A stretch of DNA of 64,000 nt from Azolla pinnata (GCA_037176905.1 JBBBWG010014334.1:19711-83710), one strand, 5' to 3'; counted from the stretch's first letter, positions 1 to 12,096 are shown. A program made the numbers and translations. Notes: generated by a model from the sequence alone, not told the origin.

Positions 1-746
1 ATAATAAAGTGTGATGATTCTCAGTCGGTAAATTTGCTTTTCCCAATGTCACTAGGCGTTATTCTGGAAAAATACTATCAGCATAAAATGCTACACCAAC
101 CATGCAGAAAAAATCATATTCAGTGGCATTTCCTATAGTATGCTTGAATTTCCATCTATATAAATTTTTTCTTATCAAAGACAAAGATATCATCCACGCA
201 GGCATAGCAATGATGGTAGTATCTAACAGCTATGAAAGTAGAAGTGGCCCTAAAATGCAGGTAACATTGTTGCATTGCAAGATGTGAAATGGCCGACTGC
301 ATCCTACATGAAATGCTCAATTAAGACCATCTTGCACCTTTTTGTACCGTGGAGTTTTCTAGAAGAACTTTACAACTCACCAAGGGGGTTAGGAAAGCTA
401 TATGAACTTAGGAATTTGACATACAGGAGGAAGTCTACAGTTGAGAGCATAAATGAGCACCAAGCTCACACCCAACTAAATTTCTGAATTTCATAATTCA
501 AAATTGAGTAACAGATCATGATTCATGTACTGTATGTGTATGTCATTGACTCTGTAATTGTGTAGTTTCCCTCTGAAACCATCAGCACCTTTAGGCAATG
601 GGCCTGCATATTTCTGCAGGTGTAACAATAACACCAAGACAACATTCAAGCAGAAAGGCCCTCTGCTTTCTGGAGTTACAGCCAAATAGCACGTATCACA
701 CCCTATGCTAAGTAATTAAAAAACAAAATCAGGCCTGGCGTGTCCT

Positions 747-1150
747 AGAAATTGTCTACCCATCATGTTTGATACATTGAAGAGCAAATGGCAGTGACTG
801 GGGACACAATAAATTGAAATTTAGATGCAAGGACGCCTGAAAAACGTCTAAACAAGGCATATGTTGTCTAGAGCTTGAAAATGAGAATCCCCACTGTTTC
901 TGCCACATACCAATGATTATTCCATTTTATTTTGCCAGAAATTGTCTATCCATCAGAATGGTCGTAGAATCTACGTTTAATACATGGAAGAGAAAATGGA
1001 GGTGAGTGGGCACAAGAATAAATTGAATTTGAATGCAAGAAATCCTGAAAAACGTCTAAGCAAATCATGTATGTTGGCTAGAGCTTGAAAATGAGAATCC
1101 CCACTGTTTCTGCCAGATACTAATGATTAGTCTATTTTATTTTGCCAGAA
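747..1150. repeat. 190-bp tandem duplication, two copies
   Basis: Copy 1 is about 747-936 and copy 2 about 937-1150. Both run from AGAAATTGTCTA through a shared block (GAGCTTGAAAATGAGAATCC, then CCACTGTTTCTGCCA) to TTTATTTTGCCAGAA. The last block is nearly identical, while the middle has several substitutions and small indels. It lies 3' of the last recognised IPT9-like exon, probably in an intron. Confidence 0.85.
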
Positions 1151-1222
1151 AGCATTTTAATCATCATAAAGAGGTGTCACAATAGATCTAGCAAACATGA
1201 GATCTAGTTTGCATTGACCAAC

Positions 1223-4200
1223 CTGGAAGCTGTTTGGAATCTCTTGATAAATGAAAGAAATTGCTCAGCAGAACTTACTCCATTATCTTTCCTGCATTCC
1301 AGTAAGTACTCCATTGCCTACATAAGTAAATTTAGTAGTTGAGGCATCAATAAACCAATCTAAGCTGGAATAGGAACTTTGAGAAATAATGAGTAAATAA
1401 GCACCAATTACATATTGCCAGTTTTGGCTCATGACACATGCAAATTGACATCACACTTCCAACCGTGAACTCCATTTTCAGAGTTCAGAATTACGTTCTG
1501 AAAGGAAATCATATCCATGCCTTCCCTTTTACAGTTAGACTTCATATTGGTGTTTGCTTGCAAAAACAATTTCTGATTGCTTCTTTTATTCTATATTGTT
1601 TCACAAACAAAGAAAAAAAGAAAAACACACAATTTGAAATCCCAACCCTTTTGCATATGGTGGAACTAAAAACTTCTTTCAGGGAAGAGCCTTCATCACC
1701 AGGTTTAAATGGAGATAGAAAAGCAAGGAATGATATACAGAAACAAAAATGGAGACATGATTATTCTCATAAATTCGTGTCACAGAGAACTCATTTGCAA
1801 ATTTGGCATTTATGCATGCAAGCTCTGAAACAGAAGACATCCATCCACATGCAATGCATATTGAAACTATTTTCTACATTTTAAGCATCCTAATAAATCC
1901 GGTATCAATACCTCCTAACTTTGTGTAATCCACGTGCAGATGTCACTTTTCAGTGGATGTGCGAGAACTCAGATAGCAAACACGTCTTGTGATGAATATC
2001 TCTATTGAATTTCTATCTTTCCCACAGGTGAGTTTTCAATGATTGGATGCAATATCACTAATCTTGTTACTCCTCCACAAACAACAAGGCATTTCGTTTC
2101 ATCTAATTTGCATATATAAATCATAAAACCAGAAAATAAGTTGGATAATGGCCAATATAAAAATTTTGATTGATTGCATATTCTTCATGAGTCCAACTTT
2201 TAGGGGAGTTGTTAATCAGCATAAGATAACACACCTGACGATAACCAATAGCACGGGTCACTGGAGATGTATTTGGCATAATTCCCATATCCAGGAGCCA
2301 CGAAGCCTCTTTCAGCAGCCCAAATCCACCTTCATATTAAACGGAATGTAGCAGAAAAGAAATATTATATTTCTTGAAAATTGACAAACATAATACAGAA
2401 GGGCATACAGTAGAACACACAATCGCTATGTTTGTCAACAACGACCCTTCTTTTCTACTTGAAATATAAGTTTCTTCAAACCCCTCTTCTACATTCAACA
2501 GATCACCTACAATGTTACAGATCCCTATAAATTTACAGATTCCTTCTTGTAGCTTTGTTCTTCTTCCTTAATATTACCCAATGGAATGTCACATTTTTTT
2601 TTATGAGCTCACCAGCTACCATTTCTTCACATCGTTGATCAATAAAATGATAAAGTGTCTCTCGAGGGTTGTACAGGAAGAAACACAAAAAATCATACTC
2701 CAAATCCTGTGTATTAGGAGATTGTTTCATTGAGATCCCAAAATCATCTAGGTCTCCAAGTTGGGATGCTTTATTCTCGGTACCATTTTCAATACTGACA
2801 AGATTGATTTGGCCTTCATGAAGCTCCAAAGCCTGTAGTCACCAAAAGCAAGAATTTATTTACTTACTCTTGACAAAAAAAGTGCCCTTTCTATTAGTTC
2901 AAAGAATTCACTTATTTGGTGATTGAAACACATAACACTAGTTATATCTAGAAGATTCCAAATATGAGCTGTAGTTTCCCACCTCAGTGGTGGAGGCATT
3001 AAGGATGAAATAGTGAAGCATACTGACATTAGATCCCCTGCTTTGTGTACATAAAAGGGGCCATGTTGCCAAAGTTTATTGAAGGTGACCAAGTCTTTAA
3101 TCACATTATCTGATGCTTCTTTAATTATATCATATCCCATTAGGGTGTGAATTAACTCCGTCTTAGCAGGAGGCTCTTTTTTTTCCTCAAGAACTTCCTT
3201 GCATCTCACCTTCCATATGAACCAGATTGTAAGACTACTAAACATAACTATTGTTCATCTACCTCCTGTCGGCAGATATCCCCGGAGATGATTGCCACAA
3301 AAAAGAAGTAAATTGAAGAGAATGGAACGTGGTCTAGGTCCTTTATCAGTACCATTGAATTCCATAACTACCCACATATAGCTGAAATTTAAGAGAATGG
3401 AACGTGATCTAGGTCCTTTATCAGTACCATTGAACAATCTGAAGAAGACACACAAGGATAGAACAATCTTGTTCTTCAGCACTTACAAATACTGTTTTTA
3501 GTACATTTTGGTGAACAAACAAACTGAAACAGTTCATCAATAGTGCTATAATATTTTCTGCCATGGCTGAGAAAAACACTAATTTTTTTGGTATATTTAA
3601 CAGTAATGAAGAGTTAGGTGGTACTGCAATCCCATGTGACAGACATGATGAGGCGTGTACAAAGTGGAACATTTTCATTGGATCTAATGGACATTCAAAC
3701 TCTTCCTCTACTTGAGAATTGCTAGCAGAATTGCTCCAAACTCCATTCAGAAAAGAAAATCTGAGGAAGAGAAGGGAAAGTAAGGTAAAATGCCCCAACA
3801 TGAGCAATCATTCTCCGTATGCATGGTGTATGAATCTTTGAAGCATGACACATACTTCTTATCAAGTGAGTCTAATGATGTTTGGTATTTTGAAAGTGAT
3901 GTTTCTAACCAAATAATCTCGTGCTAAAACTTTGTCACTGCACTTGAAGTGTCTTAGTGACTATTTACAAACAGAATAACTGCAGAAATAAGAAGATCAA
4001 AGTCAACATGCAAATGCAGTAAGTTTTTCTGAGCTTTCTATTGGGAGTTGATCATACAGGTTCAGAAAGTAAATCTTTATTTCAATTCATCAAAATTTCT
4101 TAAACAGGTATACCTTCAGTATTTCAAATCTGCGAGAAACCCTATACCAATCATTTTGGAGAATCTTTGTGGCATGCTTATCACCAGCATCGCGCAGCAT

Positions 4201-7200
4201 CTTTATAGCTTTATTCCAATCACCACCAGCCTTAGAAACCTCACCCTCTGCCAATGCCCTTATTTCTGGCGTGGACTTGGGTACATCACCTGGACCATAT
4301 AAGTACCTTCAAAGAAAAGATAAAGAGAAGAATAAATTTTACATGCATCTATGATTGTGCATTACTTTTACACTTTCATAAGAAGTTGATGCATAAATCT
4401 CTTACAAATCAAGAGCGCATTATAAATGACCACAACATAGACTATGGGATCGCACCATCGCAGATACATGCCAGTGCCTCCAACCAGAATTGGAACCTTC
4501 CCCTTATCAAGAATTAATTCTGTTGCTTCCCTTGATTTTCTATAGTATTTCCCAACTGAGTAATCTGTATATGCAATCATCCAAATATACATTAAACTTC
4601 AAATAAATTCAAGTCTAACTGTCGGACAGTTCTGATTCTTTCTTCAAACAGGATTCCTTGTATTACATAACAGAAAATAAGATTTCAGGCATCTACCTTC
4701 TTTTGGATGCACAATGTCAATCAAATGATGATGCACACCCTGCAAAATAGATCATTGCTCTTACACACAGCTCGGCACATCAGTTATAGTCATTGCTTTC
4801 TTTAATCATGTAGACCCCAAAAGCTTCTAATATTTATATATTTTTAGGGTCATCCAAGATATGAAAATAGAATTCATAGTAAAATCAGGTTTAACAAGTC
4901 ACAACTGAATTCACCATTGCTGTGTAATAGAATGCCAAGATAGTGGGGCCTGACAGGCATGCATTAATATGCTACAATATACCATATATTTCTATACAGT
5001 TACATTACGGTTTTTAATGACCTGGACAGACCACTAACAAAAGTTATGAATGGTGAAGCCTGACATAACCCACTTGTTACAGTGCTTTGCGATAAGTTAA
5101 GGCAGAGGCCATTGGCAGCTCTATGAGTCACAGGCTTTTCCCTATGCCATTTATACACCAGAGTATCATAATCAATAATGTCCATTGCTGGAGTGCTAGC
5201 AAGTCTTATTAAAAGGGCAAGCCTGCCACAAACCCCTTAACCCACGTTGGACGCTAAATAAATATTATGGAAGGCCATGTATGACACAATCCACTTGTTT
5301 CCATGTCTTTGGTGATGAGCTAAAGCAGAGGTCACGGCAGCTATATGAGAAAGGGATTTCCTCAGGAAGCATGTACCAGAAATTCGGCCTATGCAAACAC
5401 ACTCCCATGCTTTATAAATGACTCGGATCCATAAGATCGTTCAATGGTACAAAGATTGCAAACGTGGCTTTCACCGAAGTCTTTTTGGGACAATTCTGAT
5501 ATTCAAATCTCACTCCCAAGATTCTGAAGGCACAATGGAAGAAAAAGTCTACTAACTGGCTCTTCCCTGGAAATCTATAGGTTTGAGATTCTAGTAGATA
5601 CAATTTTATGGCTGAGATTATTTTACATTCTGAAGGTCCACATCAGGGTAAAACAGAGCTCTTATTCCAGGCTACAAATTTACTCTTGTAAGCTTGTCTT
5701 CTTCTATACAATGTTTGTTCTGCTTCACTATACTAAGATATACTCCATTACTACACTGATTGATCATTTACATGATGAGCTCAATATGAGATAGAAATGG
5801 CTATAGTTAAGTACACTGCAATATTATAATGCCATCATCTGATGAAATCAAAACCATCTTTAAGAACTGGAATTCAAGATCAACTTGTCACACTCCATCA
5901 TTACACTGATTTATCACAGGCATTGTAAGGTCAATATGTCGGAGAAACTACCAAATTAGTCATAGTGTGATATTGTCATTCCATCATATGACAAATCTAA
6001 AATTATCGATCATATTTTCAAAAAGAGATATCAAATCCAACTGTCTCATAATGCACTGGATGTTGCAAGCACTACAAACATGTCACCCTCATTTACAAAG
6101 TGGAATGGTCCAAATACTTACAGATGTCTAACAGTTCAAGTGACTACTACAAAATATCTTTAAGTTACACTACCTTACATTCATAAGTAGATATGCTTCT
6201 TTCTCCATGCATTCTTCACCTTCAACCTCCATTAAGAAGGAACAGACGCAATTAATTTTGACTTATATGTATAGGGAGATGCGATGCTATGTGCAACCTT
6301 TGCATCATATTTCACCTATTGAATACTAATGACAAATTCCAGCTTTACAAAAGAAAAATTTCATGGCTGAACTTTTGGCTTAAGTCAAAACGAAGAGTAA
6401 CAATGTGTCAAAAGGGAAAACAATCTGCCCTCTTAGATGAGCAATAAGCTGAGATGAATTCTGTCATAAATGACAATCTACTATTGATAAGTCACCTAAA
6501 AGTATCACCCAACCTTCAAAGTTACTGATTAGATTAGGAATCTGCAACCCAAACCAGACAGATCAATTTTTTTGAAAACCAAGCTGTGAATCCAAAAAAC
6601 TGAACTATTCAGCCACAAACCGAACCATTAAGCCACATGACGCACTATTCAGTTCATTTTCAGCTCAAATTTTTGGCAATTCCCAGCTTAAAGGAGGTGG
6701 GCATTTTAATTTGCTATCTTTGTGGCCATTAGTTTTTATTTACATTTGTACTTCTGGCATATTTAAACTTATTTCTTCAGTAAAGGGATTGCAGCTCATT
6801 ATGAAGCGCCTTTTACTTTAATTGAAACACAGGAAACGTCATGACAACCCACTGAGATTCCAGCTCAGCAAAATTAAGCCTGTTCTATTTTCATAGACCA
6901 TACCCATATATTTCCACATGAATGTTAAGATTTTGTTTATTTGTTTCTTTTTCTCGCCTATCATGTTCAAACAGTAATGGAAATTTACCAGCTTATTTCT
7001 GAAATTTTCACAGGTTTTAGTAAGCCCTCGAAATTTATACAGCTGCTTTTTTAGAAAACAGCATACATCTATTTGATTGCCATTTCACTTCAACCTTCAC
7101 TGGAGCTTGAACATTTTCTGAAGAAGTTCAGGTAGTAAAAACTTCTATCTTGATTTCAAAAACCAACGAGTCAATCAATATACTCGAAGTTCATTTCATG

Positions 7201-9310
7201 GCAGAGCTTAAATCTTCACCACAAGATTAAAAATCAGGCCTCTTACTAATATGCCTTTTTAGATGAATGAAAGCAATTACATGCCAAATTTTCTGGCAAT
7301 ATACGGTACAGTGGATACTGTCAGGATAAATCAACGCAACAATCCAGGATATGAGAAATGTTTTTTATTTTCAGACCTGTCGATCTTGCAATGGGGTCTT
7401 TGCGCTTCCAACATCAAGCCCATTGTAAACCTGAAAATACCATCATATAATCTCAGAAGGCATGCACATTGTTTTCTGACATTTTCATACATATCAATTC
7501 ACAAACTACTGCCACCACATGATTACATATATAATGTCAGCATTTAGTTTATTCTTGTTAATTAGTTATCATGTGCATTACATGGAAAATCAGTTGTGAG
7601 CTAGTCAGTACATAATCATGGAACCAGTGAACTATTTAAGAGCTGGGTTCTAGAACTATTGCTCCATAATACAAAGACAATACCAGGAACCCTGGAACTT
7701 AAAGAAGGATATGTCATAGTGAAAGCAAAAGAGTGTACAATGTAGAGATATACCCATGCAACCATGTAATAGGGAATGGTACTTGTGCAAATGATGTAAA
7801 GAGAGCTATCTCGTCTTGTGTGCTATAACTAAGAACAGATGTGCTAGATACTCATCAGCCAGCTAATGTTACAGGGAGCATGGACTGAGAATGATTTAAC
7901 AGTCGCAGGAAGTCCTCACAATATTGGAGTTACTTTTAATATATTAGAGGAGAGCATGCAGGAAAATAGAACAAAAACTTCCCTTGATTTTACAACATGC
8001 ACTCAGCACTGCATACAACTTTGATTGCTTTTACTACAACTCGTTCATCTTCCTGTTACAATTCATGCTGTATGCGGTTGTTGTGACCGAAGTCCACTAC
8101 TATAATAATGATATAGGACCGAATTCGAGCTCGCACATATGCACAGAAGACACCAAGGCCCCTGTTATATACTTCAAAGCATGGGGATACCATAGCAATA
8201 TGTTTCACCAAAATGACTATTTCTACCTCTATCTTTCCATCACTGAGTGTAACGAATGACTAAGTTGAGATATTGTGATTCATGCTTGGAGTCTCTAGAA
8301 GTAACTATTGCTATGTATTCCAACCATCAGATTTGGTGAATTTATAACTTATAGAAAGGACCTTCTTTATTGGAAAAACCCTTAAGACATGTTGACAGTT
8401 GTTATACCAGTCGGTGTGATGTTTCGGTCAACATCCTTCATATGTAGGGATTTCAAACGTGCTACATTTTGCTTCACTTCCACTGATATCATTGACTTCT
8501 AGTCTCCAGCCAGCCAAGTGTAAATGTGAGATAAGCACACAGGCATAATAACATAGGATTCGGTTCCAGCTGACATGGACATAAAACCCAAGTATCCAAT
8601 TTTCTGCACATATCTGTTCACTTTCTCGCGTGCTGTTGTATCGTATTGTGTGGTGCAATTCCTGATACATTAGAGTGTTCTACTGTAATGTACAGTAATG
8701 TGATACTGCATTGGATTTTCATGTATCGAATGCCCTTGCTTTTTTGGGATTCAAGCTGTTCACATACGGAGATAGAAACCTGGGGCGGCCTCCTTTCAGG
8801 TTCTATACAAAGAAAACTTAAAATATTTCATTACCTAGGAATGAACAGAGATTCTTCTGACAGGAATCCTGAGATAAAACCCAGAGTATTCTGAGAAAGG
8901 TTTCGCTGAATTGTACACAGAAAATTGATGAAACCATGTGAACACCAGACATTTGGTTCCTCTAAAATACTCAACCGGAAGGAAAACAATTGAAAGCCGA
9001 GAGAGAGAGAGAGAGAGATGAAAATGCCAGATTTTTAAACAGCGCGAGAGAGTGGGAGAACCTGCACGGAGTCGGCACTGATAATCTCGCCATTGACACG
9101 TCTGGCGACTTGGAGAGCAGCGGAGCTCTTGCCGACAGCGGTGGGCCCGGAGATGACGATGACACGACGGCGCCGGGAGGACGAGGAGGAGGACGCAGCG
9201 GAGCAGCGAATCTGGCAGCGATGCCGATGCCGATGCCGATGCCGATGGAAGGAGGAGAAGAAGGAGAAGGAGGGAGGAGAGCAGGCGGCGATGGCGAAGA
9301 AGCTCGACAT
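1223..9310 (-). CDS. IPT9: tRNA dimethylallyltransferase, IPT9-like (3' end outside window)
   Basis: Transfers a dimethylallyl group from DMAPP to adenosine 37 of tRNAs, the source of cis-zeatin-type cytokinin. Eight exons in transcript order: 9310-9062, 7430-7377, 4739-4697, 4564-4456, 4306-4114, 2832-2613, 2329-2235, 1317-1223. All have GT-AG borders and matching phases, giving about 352 residues. Exon 1 has a Ser/Arg-rich N-terminus that could be an organelle transit peptide, a His-Arg repeat, then the P-loop GPTAVGKS and GEIISADSVQ. Exon 2 carries VYNGLDVGSAKTP, exon 3 HHLIDIVHP, exon 4 DYSVGKYY and GGTGMYLRW, exon 5 NDWYRVSRRFEILK, exon 6 LEYDFLCFFL, exon 7 TRAIGYRQ and exon 8 RFQTAS. 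These follow the MiaA/IPT order and resemble plant IPT9 rather than IPT2. Exon 8 ends mid-codon. The last roughly 100 residues, expected to include a conserved TWFR-type stretch, were not found in bases 1-1222 and probably lie off the edge. Confidence 0.9.
2867..3810 (-). other. Coding-like segments inside an IPT9 intron
   Basis: The intron between the FEILK exon and the LEYDF exon holds two open stretches on the same strand with protein-like composition. One, about 3720-3490, reads EEEFECPLDPMKMFHFVH and ends at a perfect donor (GTAAGT). The other, about 3245-2870, contains TELIHTLMGYDIIKEASDN and PPPLRWETTAHIWNLLDI. They are not needed for the IPT9 frame, because exons 5 and 6 join in phase without them. 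I do not recognise the family. They could be alternative exons, a nested gene fragment or chance open frames. Confidence 0.3.
3303..3436. repeat. Short intronic tandem duplication
   Basis: GAGAATGGAACGTG followed by TCTAGGTCCTTTATCAGTACCATTGAA occurs twice, about 70 bp apart (about 3319-3360 and 3393-3435), with one or two differences. On the minus strand both copies read NGTDKGPR. It lies in the IPT9 intron between the two coding-like segments. Confidence 0.8.
5040..5370. repeat. Diverged intronic tandem duplication (about 210 bp period)
   Basis: Two diverged copies share TGACA(TAA/CAAT)CCCACTTGTT-like, AAGGCAGAGG/AAAGCAGAGG and GGCAGCT(C/A)TATGAG blocks at about 5060-5140 and 5280-5365. 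A similar faint duplication (CATCATTACACTGATT) is visible at about 5745 and 5900. Both are in the large second intron of the IPT9-like gene, so this intron seems to have grown partly by local duplication. Confidence 0.55.
8999..9018. repeat. (GA)n microsatellite
   Basis: A short GA dinucleotide run just inside the first IPT9 intron. On the gene's own strand it is a CT tract about 45 bp downstream of the exon 1 donor. Confidence 0.8.
9221..9247. repeat. Hexanucleotide (GATGCC)n array coding His-Arg in IPT9 exon 1
   Basis: Four and a half GATGCC units lie inside exon 1 of the IPT9-like gene. On the minus strand the sense codons alternate CAT and CGG, giving an HRHRHRHR tract in the presumed transit peptide. 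Related hexamers occur at 12061-12096, 12257-12291 and 63678-63756. Confidence 0.9.
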
Positions 9311-9365
9311 GATCTGCTGCAGTCGTCTCGTTTCTCTTCTTCGTGTTTTTTCTTCTCTGGTCTCG

Positions 9366-9591
9366 GGTCAATTCTGGTCTCTGGTCATACTCGGTCCGGT
9401 CAAGTCTCTGGTCAACGATTTTGGTCAACGGTTTATGGTTTAGGGTTTTGGTCAACGGTTTTGGGTTTTGGGTTTTGGTCAACTCTCGGTCGGGTCTTTG
9501 GTCAACGATTTTGGTCAACTCTCGGGTTCTAGCTCGGGTCTTTGGTCAACTCTCTGGCTCTCGCTCGAGTCTTTGGTCAACCCTCGGTCAA
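9366..9591 (-). promoter_or_regulatory. Dense array of 11 W-box cores upstream of IPT9
   Basis: GGTCAA occurs eleven times in 226 bp, at 9366, 9398, 9410, 9423, 9450, 9477, 9500, 9513, 9544, 9575 and 9586, always in the same orientation. On the IPT9 coding strand each is TTGACC, a match to the WRKY-binding W-box (T)TGAC(C/T). The array begins 56 bp 5' of the IPT9 start codon, so it is promoter or 5' UTR. The spacing is irregular (10-32 bp) and the copies sit in a loosely repeated TTTTGGTCAAC context, so the array grew by local duplication. Regulation by WRKY factors is inferred from motif density alone. Confidence 0.6.
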
Positions 9592-9734
9592 GTCTCGGGG
9601 CCAGATCAGGTAAACATTCGGCCTAATTTTTATGACTTCTTTGGTCTTTGGCTTTCTTTTCGAACTCCGATATGTTGTTCGCTAGCTCGATCGATTATTA
9701 TATCTATGACCGATTTATATTCGGCTTTGCCCAT

Positions 9735-9992
9735 CAGTTTCGAGCTCCGTATCTAGTCGCGTCGGATCGTCACCAAGCGTTTGTTGCACGAATCATGGGT
9801 AGTTTCTAGCTCCAAATCTAGTCGCGTTGGATCGTCACCAACGTCTGTTGCACGAATCATGGGTAGTTTCTAGCTCCAAATCTAGTCACGTGGGATCGTC
9901 ACCAGCCTCTGTTGCACGAATGATGGGTAGTTTCTAGCTCCGTATCTAGTCACGCTGGATCGTCACCGACCTCTGTTGCGCAAATCATGGGT
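9735..9992. repeat. 64-bp tandem repeat, four copies
   Basis: Four copies start with AGCTCC at 9743, 9808, 9872 and 9936 and contain TCTAGTC(G/A)CG, GGATCGTCACC, TGTTGC(A/G)C and ATCATGGGTA. The third copy contains a CACGTG G-box core, at about 9887. It lies upstream of the IPT9 W-box array and may be part of the same regulatory region or a minisatellite. Confidence 0.9.
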
Positions 9993-11500
9993 ACTCTCGA
10001 TCGCAACGAGACGACGCCAGAATAGCGAATCACCGCAGGGTCTCAAAGTGCCAACAGTGGCGACAAATGGGCCACTTCAAGTGCTCGAGTACTCGTCGAA
10101 GCTTTACTAAAACATATCATCCAGAAAGGTGCGTGGATCTGGGTGTCAGGAACATGCAAGGCTCGAACCTTTGACCTTTTGTCATCAAATTATTGGTTTG
10201 ATTCTTCTAGTTAATCGATCTCCTTCCGAATGTCTCGACACATCCTAATGGTTGCTCGCAGTATGATGCACTCTACGATCAAGAGAATGCAAAGCATTGT
10301 TCTGTACGCGACAACACTTGCTACAACTATAAAATACAAGCTAAATACCTGTATGTACGATATTCTAATGCCAGACATATTATTAATTAGTCTACATAGT
10401 TCTGGGACAGCTGCCGTCTCTATGGATTTGAACTGGAACGGTGTCTTTTTCATGTGCGATTCAATGTCACTCGACAGATCAACACTCAACAATTACTAGT
10501 TAACATTGATTTGAGATCCGATAAGCGAGCTAATATGCTACGAATATACACACACACACGTTCCCGTTCATGGGTTCTGGATCGATCTATACATGCTCTT
10601 TTGTGGCTTGATCAAGGTTCCTTCAAAAGATAGATCGAGCGAGAGGGACATCATCGGAGCAAAGTATCTTTGTGTACACGTCGTGACATCTGTCCCCTCG
10701 GTGGTACGCGACAAGTGCGGGTTGCTAACACGGGAAAAGGCAAGTGCAACTGTCAGATGACAAATGCACTTGGGCAGCCCTTTCGGAAACTGATGGAGCT
10801 CCATTATCAACTGATGTCGATCGGAAGGGGACCACAAGTGGCATTGAACAGAGGCTTGAATGCATTCCCTCCCATTCAATCCAACGATACAGCTTCAGCT
10901 TTGGCACTCGATTGACCGGATTACCGGCCGCATCATTCGGCGCTCTCGCTTCAGCGTGAGGTGCTCTTCTTCAGATGGTGTGGTAGGGGCTTCCACCCAG
11001 ACTCCAAAGAAGGTATGGATTCTAAAGCCCAGGAAAAGAATAACAGAAGAACGAGAAGGGTAACAACAACAACAACAACAAAAGAGAAAAATCCACATCA
11101 TGTGCTGCGTGAAAAGGAAGACTGACATTCAACCGGAATGGTCCTAAAATTACTAAGTCACTTATATATATATATATATCTATATATACATATAAGCACA
11201 CACATTCTACACTAGCTTCCGCATAGGTACGTAATATAGCAAGGGGTTCTTAAGATATTGTATACACCCACATGTCTTTTATCAATGCAAACGAACCGAG
11301 TTCAGAAGACTGCGACAGGGTCCAAAGACACCAGCATGTGCCCGCAATCTGCTTGTGCAATTAACCGACTCACTACCTAAACGAAACTAATTGACTAACT
11401 AGCTCCACTAACAGACTAGCTGAAAATGGATGAATGAACGATTGACTGCCCAACTAACTGACTACGAGATTCTGTATCTGAGCAAATCCCATCCATTCCC
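9993..11500. other. Intergenic stretch, no gene assigned
   Basis: Several short open frames on both strands, none with recognisable homology. The most protein-like is on the minus strand at about 10465-10345 (reading SSDIESHMKKTPFQFKSIE). It ends at a plausible donor (CAG|GTATTT) but has no identified partner exon. Short (CA)n, (CAA)n and (TA)n runs lie at about 10550, 11065 and 11165. It could hold exons of the possible minus-strand gene that starts at 13042. Confidence 0.4.
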
Positions 11501-11862
11501 TCATTCATGTAAGGATTCCAGTTTAGGATTTAGGCCTGAATCAGAAGCCCCCACGAACCCTCCCTCATTCATGTAAGGATTCCAGTTTAGGGTTTAGGCC
11601 TAAATCAGAAGCCCCCACGAACCCTCCCTCATTCATGTAAGGATTCCAGTTTAGGGTTTAGGCCTGAATCAGAAGCCCCTCCCTCATTCATATAAGGATT
11701 GTAGTTTAGGGTTTAGGCATGAATTAGAAGCCCCCATGACCCCTCCCTCATTCATATAAGGATTCCAGTTTAGGGTTTAGGCTTGAATCAGAAGCCCCCC
11801 ATGACCCCTCCCTCATTCAAATAAGGATTCCAGTTTAGGGTTTTAAGGCTTGAATCAGAAGC
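11500..11862. repeat. 65-bp tandem repeat with telomere-like core, six copies
   Basis: Six copies of a unit of about 54-67 bp carry CCCTCATTCAT(G/A)TAAGGATT, CAGTTTAGGGTTTAGGC and TGAATCAGAAGCCCC. The TTTAGGGTTTAGG core is nearly two Arabidopsis-type telomere units, equivalent to the plant telo-box on the other strand. No gene overlaps. Confidence 0.9.
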
Positions 11863-12060
11863 AAAAAAAAAAGAAGAAGAAAAAACAAAAAAAGATGCGG
11901 GGCCAGAAATGGAATAAACGGAAACAATGGGGGCAGAAATGGAATACATGTGAAATCAATTAATCACAAAATAAATAAATTTTAGGAGAGAGGAAAAGGG
12001 CGGGCTGCTAGAGAGAGAAGCGTAGAGAGAGAATGCGCGGTAGAGAGAGAAAGAGGGAGA

Positions 12061-12096
12061 GCGATGGCGATGGCGATGGCGATGGCGATGGCGATG
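12061..12096. repeat. (GCGATG)6 hexanucleotide array
   Basis: Six uninterrupted GCGATG units flanked by GA-rich sequence. Depending on frame it reads Met-Ala, Asp-Gly or Arg-Trp repeats on the plus strand. No convincing gene start is attached, although a GATGGC-type array also lies in front of the gene at 63.8 kb. Confidence 0.95.

Noticed and set aside
1438-1884. 148-codon plus-strand frame
   Set aside because: It lies in an IPT9 intron on the opposite strand, with no domain and AT-rich composition.
8110-8125. GAATTCGAGCTCG, resembling a cloning-vector polylinker
   Set aside because: The match is 13 bases only and the next bases do not continue the polylinker. It is most likely chance, with no other vector sequence nearby.
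8835-9518. 227-codon minus-strand frame over the IPT9 start
   Set aside because: It is in a different frame from the real exon 1 and reads the W-box array and Ser/Leu-rich repeats. The GPTAVGKS frame is the true one.
10150-10190. Resemblance of AGGCTCGAACCTTTGACC to a tRNA T-arm region
   Set aside because: No acceptor stem, D-arm or anticodon arm can be folded around it.
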